Below are positions 1 through 5,282 of a DNA stretch of 5,959 nucleotides, in pieces (positions within the stretch are counted from its first letter, which is position 1; every line of letters begins with the position of its first letter). The notes beneath the pieces are model-generated. The model did not search any database. It was not told the origin of the DNA and saw only the letters and a list, made by a program, of their open reading frames with translations. The translations under genes and the position numbers were made by a program. The stretch is from Roseburia sp. (GTDB lineage: Bacteria > Bacillota > Clostridia > Lachnospirales > Lachnospiraceae), in contig JAGAIK010000575.1 in assembly GCA_017626625.1 (NCBI GenBank), positions 1-5,959 of the forward strand. The letters are read 5' to 3'.

Positions 1-17
1 GTTTTGTTTTATTTTTT

Positions 18-23
18 TGTCAA
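18..23 (-). promoter_or_regulatory. Isolated consensus -35 hexamer downstream of aga
   Basis: TTGACA occurs on the minus strand in the 62-base region after the galactosidase stop, followed by an A/T-rich stretch. A 17-base spacer would place the -10 box immediately beyond the window, so the promoter cannot be confirmed. No intrinsic terminator for the galactosidase operon is visible in 1-62. The nearest structure is a weak CCTGT/ACAGG pairing with a 35-base loop and no U-tract on this strand. The operon may therefore read on into a further gene. Confidence 0.2.
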
Positions 24-62
24 CCTGTGTTTTGTATCGGCATGATATCCGGTAAACGCAGC

Positions 63-2252
63 TTAACAGGAAACAATATGGAGCAGCTTCGATTTAAAAT
101 CGCCCCAGGGATTCTCAATCTGGATTCCGGCATAAAGCAGGGTATCCCCGGCATAAACCCGGTCTTCTCCCTCTATGCGGTAATTTTTCTCCGGTGCCAG
201 ACCTTTCAGACAAATCCGTCTGCTGCGGCAGTTGGGGCGGTTTAGTACCTGTACAAAGGTCACTAACGCCTCCTCCTTATCCTTGGAAACCACCTCATAG
301 CAGTCAAAATAATGATTTTCCTGATAAGAGGCAATACGGTAGTAATCCCCCTCACGAACCAAATCGTTGTATTTGTGGTACATTGCCACCTGCTCCGGTA
401 TCATCTTCCGGTCCTCTTCCGGTATCTTTGTGATATCAAGCTCATAGCCGAAGGTACCTGCCAAAGCCACATGCCCTCTCGTCTCAAAGGGCGTTACCCT
501 GCCCACGGTATGGTTCGGGCAGTCGGAAACATGGGCGCCCATGGTAGAAAGCGGGTAAATTAACGCCGTTCCCTCCTGAATTTTTAACCGCTCAACGGCA
601 TCGGTATCATCGGAGCACCAGATTTGGGGGCTGTAATAAAGCATTCCAGGGTCAAACCTTGCGCCTCCGCCGGAGCAATTTTCCAACAGCAGATGGGGGA
701 ACTCCGTAATGAGCCGCTCCTGCATCTCGTAAAGCCCCAATACATAGCGGTGGTACAACTCTCCCTGGCGGTCTGCCGGAAGTTCAGTCCCGCCGATATC
801 GGAAAGCTGGCGGTTCATATCCCATTTCACATATTCAATATTGGCGCTGCGCAGAATCTTTGCCACGGACTCGTAGGCGTAGTCCCGCACCTCTTTTCTG
901 GTCAAATCCAGCACATACTGGTTTCTGCAGAGAGAAGGCGTCCTGCCCGGTATTTGAATCGCCCAGTCTGGGTGAGCTTTGTAAAGTTCGGAATCCAGCG
1001 ATATCATTTCCGGTTCAAACCAGATGCCAAACTTCATACCCAGCTTGTTGACCTCGTCCACCAGGTATTTCAAACCGCCCTGAATTTTATTTTCATTGAC
1101 GAACCAGTCACCCAGGCTGGTATTGTCGTCATTGCGGTGACCGAACCAGCCGTCGTCCATCACCAACATTTCAATGCCGAGCTTTGACGCCTCTTTTGCA
1201 ATGGAGAGCAGTTTTTCTGTATCAAAGTCAAAGTAGGTAGCTTCCCAGTTATTAATCAAAATCGGGCGTTTTTTATCCTTCCATTCGCTGCGGATTAAGT
1301 GATTCCGGTAAAGTTCATGGAACTGATGTGTCATGCCGTCCATCCCCTCCGCCGTGTAGACTAACACCGCCTCCGGCGTCTGAAAACTGTCCCCGGTCTC
1401 TAATTTCCAGCAGAAATTATCCGGATGGATTCCCATGGACGCCCGAATCACCTCATGCTGGTTTAATTCCACCTGTGCGATAAAGTTGCCGGAATAAACA
1501 AAGTGAATCCCGTAAACGTCCCCATGGCTCTGGGTTGCAGTTCCGGCTTTCAGTGCTAAAAACGGGTGGTCCTGGTGGGAGGTTTCTCCCCGGACAGATT
1601 CCAGTCCGCAAAAACCTTTTCCCACCTTGCGCCACTGCATCATACGCTCCCTCGCCCAGGAACCGTGGAGGGTCAGAAGCTCAAAGTCCTGATTGTCCAT
1701 ATCCAGATTGACCGAAAGCGCTTTCGTCAGATACAGCGGTTCTCCCCGGTTGACGATTTTCACGCTTCTTGTAATCACATCCACATCTTTGAACGCAGTG
1801 TACAGCAGTATCACCTGAAGCCCTAAGACCTTATCCTCGCAGAGAATCTCTAAGGTTTCGCAGGTTTCTTCCCCGCCAAAAGTTGCCGGAAGCCCGGTAA
1901 GAACAGGTTTTCCCGCATAAATCTTATGAGAGACATACTGCAGCGCCACCGCCGTATGACCGCCCATGGTTCTCACTGCAATGCTGCTTCTGCGGTAATC
2001 GCCGACACCGTTTCCCGGATATTCCATGGGAAAAGAATCCAGAAAGGAAGTCCTGTCCCGGTTATTTTTGGAAGGGACAAAGGGATTTTCCTCTGTCCGG
2101 AGCAAATGTTCCAAATGGTAATCCCGCAGTTTTCTTCCATAGTATACGTGCCCTACAAAATTTTCTTCATCTACAATGCCGATGACATAACTCGAACCCG
2201 GCGTATCCAGTTTAAAAATCCGCTCTTTCTCGTAATACGTAATCGCCGCCAT
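63..2252 (-). CDS. aga: GH36 alpha-galactosidase, cytoplasmic, AgaA/RafA type
   Basis: This enzyme hydrolyses terminal alpha-1,6-galactosyl residues from melibiose, raffinose and stachyose. The 729-residue product matches the length of Geobacillus AgaA, and the catalytic residues fall at the AgaA positions. The nucleophile is D478 in KWDMN and the acid/base is D548 in WCSDDTD. Substrate-site residues W336 (NNWEATYFDF), D366-D367 (MDDGWFG), R443, C526 and G528 (ENCSGGGARFD) are all present. The layout is an N-terminal beta-supersandwich (about 1-320), a TIM barrel (about 330-640) and a C-terminal beta domain (about 645-729). There is no signal peptide or membrane segment, so it acts on imported sugar; family members are usually tetramers. 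The ATG at 2252 follows a good AAGGAG site with a 6-base spacer. It lies 10 bases after the phosphomutase stop, so the two are almost certainly one operon. The gene is intact. The exact preferred galactoside cannot be read from sequence. Confidence 0.96.
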   Translation of the reverse strand: MAAITYYEKERIFKLDTPGSSYVIGIVDEENFVGHVYYGRKLRDYHLEHLLRTEENPFVPSKNNRDRTSFLDSFPMEYPGNGVGDYRRSSIAVRTMGGHTAVALQYVSHKIYAGKPVLTGLPATFGGEETCETLEILCEDKVLGLQVILLYTAFKDVDVITRSVKIVNRGEPLYLTKALSVNLDMDNQDFELLTLHGSWARERMMQWRKVGKGFCGLESVRGETSHQDHPFLALKAGTATQSHGDVYGIHFVYSGNFIAQVELNQHEVIRASMGIHPDNFCWKLETGDSFQTPEAVLVYTAEGMDGMTHQFHELYRNHLIRSEWKDKKRPILINNWEATYFDFDTEKLLSIAKEASKLGIEMLVMDDGWFGHRNDDNTSLGDWFVNENKIQGGLKYLVDEVNKLGMKFGIWFEPEMISLDSELYKAHPDWAIQIPGRTPSLCRNQYVLDLTRKEVRDYAYESVAKILRSANIEYVKWDMNRQLSDIGGTELPADRQGELYHRYVLGLYEMQERLITEFPHLLLENCSGGGARFDPGMLYYSPQIWCSDDTDAVERLKIQEGTALIYPLSTMGAHVSDCPNHTVGRVTPFETRGHVALAGTFGYELDITKIPEEDRKMIPEQVAMYHKYNDLVREGDYYRIASYQENHYFDCYEVVSKDKEEALVTFVQVLNRPNCRSRRICLKGLAPEKNYRIEGEDRVYAGDTLLYAGIQIENPWGDFKSKLLHIVSC
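1713..1726. promoter_or_regulatory. cre/LacI-family operator-like palindrome inside aga
   Basis: CGAAAGCGCTTTCG is a perfect 14-base palindrome about 530 bases into the alpha-galactosidase gene. It matches the idealised CcpA catabolite-responsive element TGAAAGCGCTTTCA at 12 of 14 positions, including the central AAGCGCTT core. It differs only at the outermost pair (C/G instead of T/A), which is usually well conserved in true cre sites. It encodes part of LTKALSVN, so it could also be a coincidence of codon choice. Intragenic cre sites that block elongation are known in Gram-positive bacteria. Binding here is inference, and a sugar-specific LacI/GalR-family repressor is an equally good candidate. 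Confidence 0.35.
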
Positions 2253-2258
2253 TTTCTT

Positions 2259-2264
2259 CTCCTT
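2259..2264 (-). promoter_or_regulatory. Ribosome binding site of aga, overlapping the upstream stop
   Basis: The minus strand reads TAAGGAGAAGAAAATG at this junction. The AAGGAG Shine-Dalgarno shares two bases with the TAA stop of the phosphomutase gene and has a 6-base spacer to the ATG at 2252. This fixes the start of the galactosidase. It also suggests translational coupling, because ribosomes finishing the first gene terminate exactly on the binding site of the second. Confidence 0.85.
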
Positions 2265-3978
2265 ATTTCAGCAAATCTTCTTTTAAAGCTGCCAGTTTCT
2301 GTTCTGCGTCCTCTAAGGAATTTCCCTTTACCCCGAAATAATACTTGATTTTCGGCTCCGTACCGGAGGGGCGCACACAGCACCATGCGTTGTCGGAAAG
2401 CTCATAATATAAAACATTAGAGGAAGGAAGTCCGGTTTTCTCCACCGCTCCCGTTACCATATCCTTTCTGGTATCCTCTTTATAGTCCCTCACTGCCAGC
2501 ACATCAAAGCCGCCTAAGGTTTTCGGCGGGTTGCTTCTGGAATTGCTCATCAGCTCCTGAATCTGGGCAGCGCCGTCGATTCCCTTCAAGGTCTTTGTCT
2601 CTAAGCCCTCTCTGTAATAACCGTATTTTTCATACATATCCAGCATAGCGTCCCACAGGGTTTTGCCGTTCTTTTTGCACCAGGACGCCACTTCACAGAG
2701 CATCATCACTGCCACGCAGGCGTCCTTGTCCCTGGCATAGGTTCCTGCCAGACAGCCGTAGCTTTCCTCTAAGCCGAATACATAATGATAGGTATTCTGT
2801 TCTTCAAAGAATTTAATCTGCTCGCCGATATACTTAAATCCGGTCAACACTTCAATTAATTTTACTCCGTATGCCTTGGCGATGGCTTTTGCCATGTCGG
2901 TGGTAACAATGGTTTCCACCAACGCCGGGTTCTCCGGCATGGTTCCCATGGCGGTTTTCTCTCTTAAGATATATTCTGCGATGAGCATACCGGACATATT
3001 TCCGGTGAAGGTCACGTATTCGCCTGTCTTTGTATCTTTACAGTACACGCCGAGACGGTCTGCGTCCGGGTCGGTGGCAAGAACGATATCCGCATCCACT
3101 TCCTTTGCCAGCTTTAACGCCAGCTCGAATGCCTTCGGCGACTCCGGGTTCGGGTAGGCAACCGTCGGGAAATTGCCGTCCGGCAGTTCCTGCTCTTTTA
3201 CCACATATACATTTTCAAAGCCTAACTCCTTTAACACACGGCGCACCGGAAGATTTCCAGTTCCGTGAAGCGGAGTGTAGACAATCTTGATATCCTTTGC
3301 CATCTCCCTAATAATCTCCGGGTGGATGGACTGTTTCTTTAACTCTTCCATATAACGGTCGTCCATCTCGGCGCCGATGACATGATAAAGCCCTGCTTTT
3401 TCCGCTGCTTCTTTCTCCATGGTTTTTACCTGGGTAAAGGAGGTTACCTTTGCCACCTCTGCCAAAATATTTTTGTCATGGGGCGGGGTAATCTGCGCAC
3501 CGTCCTCCCAGTATACCTTATAACCGTTGTACTCTCTCGGATTGTGGCTGGCGGTAATAACGATACCGGAAATACAGCCTAACTCCCTGACGGCAAAGGA
3601 AAGCTCCGGTGTCGGGCGGAGACTGTCAAAAATATAGGTTTTGATGCCGTTGGCATTTAAGCACAATGCTGCCTCTGTGGCAAATTCCGGCGACATGATT
3701 CTGGAATCGTGAGCGATTGCCACGCCTTTTTCCTGTCCTCCCTGGGAAAGGATGTAATTGGCAAGCCCCTGGGTTGCCTGGCGCACGGTATAGATATTCA
3801 TGCGGTTGGTTCCCGCTCCAATCACGCCCCGGAGTCCTCCGGTTCCAAACTCTAACTGTCTGTAAAAACGGTCCTCAATTTCTGCTGTATCCTCTTTGAT
3901 TGCCTCTAATTCTGCCTTTGTTTCTGCGTCAAAATAGCTGTCGCTGCACCACTGTCTGTAGACGTCCATATAACTCAT
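2263..3978 (-). CDS. pgcA: Phosphoglucomutase/phosphomannomutase, alpha-D-phosphohexomutase family
   Basis: This enzyme interconverts glucose-1-phosphate and glucose-6-phosphate, and probably the mannose phosphates, through a phosphoserine intermediate. All four signature loops are present in the 571 residues. The catalytic serine is S144 in TASHNP, and the magnesium loop is DPDADR with D303, D305 and D307. The sugar-specificity loop is GLEESYG at 402-408, and the C-terminal phosphate loop is RPSGTEPK at 536-543. The N-terminal FGTGGLRG (44-51) is typical of the long PgcA-type subfamily, and the length is normal for that group. The protein is soluble and cytoplasmic. The start at 3978 has AAGGAG with an 8-base spacer; the methionine three codons later would be too far from it. 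The gene has its own promoter upstream and is followed after 10 bases by the alpha-galactosidase. It is therefore suited to carry Leloir-derived glucose-1-phosphate into glycolysis, and it may also supply UDP-glucose synthesis. The gene symbol follows Bacillus usage; substrate preference between glucose and mannose is not certain. Confidence 0.95.
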   Translation of the reverse strand: MSYMDVYRQWCSDSYFDAETKAELEAIKEDTAEIEDRFYRQLEFGTGGLRGVIGAGTNRMNIYTVRQATQGLANYILSQGGQEKGVAIAHDSRIMSPEFATEAALCLNANGIKTYIFDSLRPTPELSFAVRELGCISGIVITASHNPREYNGYKVYWEDGAQITPPHDKNILAEVAKVTSFTQVKTMEKEAAEKAGLYHVIGAEMDDRYMEELKKQSIHPEIIREMAKDIKIVYTPLHGTGNLPVRRVLKELGFENVYVVKEQELPDGNFPTVAYPNPESPKAFELALKLAKEVDADIVLATDPDADRLGVYCKDTKTGEYVTFTGNMSGMLIAEYILREKTAMGTMPENPALVETIVTTDMAKAIAKAYGVKLIEVLTGFKYIGEQIKFFEEQNTYHYVFGLEESYGCLAGTYARDKDACVAVMMLCEVASWCKKNGKTLWDAMLDMYEKYGYYREGLETKTLKGIDGAAQIQELMSNSRSNPPKTLGGFDVLAVRDYKEDTRKDMVTGAVEKTGLPSSNVLYYELSDNAWCCVRPSGTEPKIKYYFGVKGNSLEDAEQKLAALKEDLLK

Positions 3979-4098
3979 GCGTTCTTCTCCTTTACTTTTC
4001 CTGATATCGTGGGGGCTCCTTTATCCGTTCCCGACAGGGCGGGGAATTTTCTTCCCTTCTTTTTCTGACAGGCGTTCGGATTTTTCCTCGTCCCTTTC
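3979..4098 (-). other. Predicted 5' leader of pgcA-aga with competing hairpins
   Basis: From the predicted transcription start near 4098, the leader is about 120 bases, long for a simple operon. It has no ATG, so no ATG-initiated leader peptide is visible. In transcript order, GGGAA (4056-4052), TTCCC (4046-4042) and CGGGAA (4033-4028) are arranged so the middle segment can pair with either neighbour. The first pairing is a 5-bp stem with a GAAAA loop; the second is about 6 bp with one bulged base. Both are enclosed by a 5-bp outer helix, ATCCG (4081-4077) with CGGAT (4027-4023). No U-tract follows either hairpin, so this is not an intrinsic terminator. I recognise no known riboswitch class. 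The stems are short and may have no function. Confidence 0.35.
3987..3992 (-). promoter_or_regulatory. Ribosome binding site of pgcA
   Basis: AAGGAG on the minus strand with an 8-base spacer to the ATG at 3978. It selects the first methionine over the one at codon 4. The same octamer TAAAGGAG occurs again at 4016-4023 with no start codon behind it. Confidence 0.85.
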
Positions 4099-4104
4099 TA
4101 TCCG

Positions 4105-4133
4105 ATTATAAACTTTTTTAGTCTAAATGTAAA
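4105..4133 (-). promoter_or_regulatory. Sigma-A type promoter driving pgcA-aga
   Basis: On the minus strand a -35 box TTTACA (4133-4128, one mismatch from TTGACA) is followed by exactly 17 bases and a perfect -10 box TATAAT (4110-4105). The spacer is A/T-rich with a run of six A. Transcription should start near 4097-4099. It lies just after the YibE/F stop, in the only sizeable gap between genes on this strand, which makes it a convincing start for the phosphomutase-galactosidase unit. Confidence 0.82.
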
Positions 4134-4137
4134 CTAA
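4118..4137. promoter_or_regulatory. Imperfect palindrome overlapping the -35 box, possible operator
   Basis: The 20-base minus-strand sequence TTAGTTTACATTTAGACTAA is an imperfect inverted repeat. Eight of its ten base pairs match, with outer arms TTAGT and ACTAA perfect. It covers the whole -35 hexamer of the promoter, where a bound repressor would exclude RNA polymerase. I do not assign it to a known regulator. It lacks the central CG of a typical LacI-family site. A/T-rich DNA produces such repeats by chance fairly often. Confidence 0.3.
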
Positions 4138-4144
4138 TTTTACT

Positions 4145-5281
4145 TCATTTTTTCTGTTTTTTCAAAATTTCCCCCTTCCCCATCAGCCAGGCGCCGATAA
4201 GGGACGTCAGCGGCACCGTCAGAATCACCCCCATACTGGCGGAAAGCCCCTGCATCAGTTCAATTCCCACAGAATACATGTTAATAATCTGACGGTACTG
4301 GTAATCGTAGGCATAGATAAACACAAGGGTGTTGATGGAGCCTCCCGTAAAGGCGAGAATCAGCGTGTTGGACATGGTTCCCATCATATCCTTTCCCACG
4401 GTCATGCCTGAAACAAACAGTTCCTTCGCCTTCATTTCCGGCTTTTTTTCCTTCAGCTCGTTTATGGTGGAGGAAATGGACATTCCCACATCCATCACCG
4501 CTCCTAGGGCGGCAATCAGAATCCCCGCAAACAAAAGCTCCCCGATTTTAATGTCCGTCATTCCCTCCACATAGATAAGATTTTCGATGTCGCTGACATT
4601 ATAACCGCTGATATGCGCCGCCTTGCCAAAAAGCCAGGCAAACAGCCCTGACACCACCACGCCCGACACTGTGCCCGCCATGGCGGCTAAGGATTTCTTA
4701 GAAAAGCCGTCGATGAAAAACATGGTGACAACCGTTGTCACCACCACCACAAAAACCGCCGCCAGCACCGGGGAGACGCCCCGATAAATCATGGGAAGAA
4801 AGAGGAAAAAGATACACACCATGGTAAAGCCCAGGCTTGCCACGGAGGCAACTCCCTTTTTCCCTCCAATCAAAAGAATCGCCAGCACAAAAAGTCCCAC
4901 CATAAACCAGACCGCAGGTTCTCTGTTGTAGGTATAGACGCTTGCCGCCATCTCGTCACCGGATTCGCTTACAATGACAACCACCTTCATTCCCACTTCA
5001 CAATGGGCGCCGAAAAGATAGCCCGATGAGCTGTTCGCCTGCACCAGTTCCCCCTTGTGTGACCCGGAGAGCAGTTTCAGCATCACCGTCTGGGTTCCGA
5101 CGATATTTCCGCTCTCCGTCACATTGTCCTGTAAAATTTCCGTTACTTCTGCCTTTTCAAAATTCCGCCCCTCTGTTTCCAGCAGCGTTGTCTTTTCGGT
5201 CCCCTGAAAGAACAACAGAAACAGAAGAAAGAGGATGCCGGCAAGCGCCAGACATCCTCCCCTGATGATTTTCCTCTTCAT
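4145..5281 (-). CDS. YibE/F family multipass membrane protein
   Basis: This 378-residue integral membrane protein fits the YibE/F family, whose biochemical function is not established. A positively charged start (MKRK) leads into a first membrane segment at about 7-25. An extracytoplasmic, beta-rich domain of about 95 residues follows (26-121), with the family-like GSHKGELVQANSSS stretch at 73-86. Seven further hydrophobic segments lie at about 122-140, 145-166, 169-190, 197-219, 245-265, 303-325 and 345-367, ending in a lysine-rich tail. The first half resembles YibE and the second half YibF, joined in one chain. Conserved-looking loops include GAVMDVGMSISSTINEL (260-276) and GKDMMGTMSNTLILAF (296-311). 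The ATG is the only possible start, because an in-frame stop lies three codons upstream (5290-5288) with no other start codon between. It begins one base after the stop of the surface protein gene, so the two are probably co-transcribed. No terminator is visible after it. Confidence 0.85.
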   Translation of the reverse strand: MKRKIIRGGCLALAGILFLLFLLFFQGTEKTTLLETEGRNFEKAEVTEILQDNVTESGNIVGTQTVMLKLLSGSHKGELVQANSSSGYLFGAHCEVGMKVVVIVSESGDEMAASVYTYNREPAVWFMVGLFVLAILLIGGKKGVASVASLGFTMVCIFFLFLPMIYRGVSPVLAAVFVVVVTTVVTMFFIDGFSKKSLAAMAGTVSGVVVSGLFAWLFGKAAHISGYNVSDIENLIYVEGMTDIKIGELLFAGILIAALGAVMDVGMSISSTINELKEKKPEMKAKELFVSGMTVGKDMMGTMSNTLILAFTGGSINTLVFIYAYDYQYRQIINMYSVGIELMQGLSASMGVILTVPLTSLIGAWLMGKGEILKKQKK

Positions 5282-5282
5282 C

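Noticed and set aside
624..1187. Plus-strand open frame of 187 codons
   Set aside because: It lies wholly antisense to the most conserved part of the GH36 gene, including the DDGW and KWDMN regions. It has no plausible ribosome site and its translation resembles no family. It is a shadow of codon bias in aga.
1926..2348. Plus-strand open frame of 140 codons spanning the aga start and pgcA end
   Set aside because: It runs across the junction of two well-supported opposite-strand genes and reads antisense to both; there is no ribosome site or recognisable domain.
4028..4056. Leader hairpins as a transcription attenuator
   Set aside because: Neither alternative stem is followed by a U-tract, and the stems are only 5-6 bp, so intrinsic termination is unlikely.
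4118..4144. Plus-strand hairpin with T-run as an intrinsic terminator
   Set aside because: The inverted repeat is almost purely A/T, and no plus-strand gene ends here. On the minus strand the run is A, not U. The promoter explanation is better supported.
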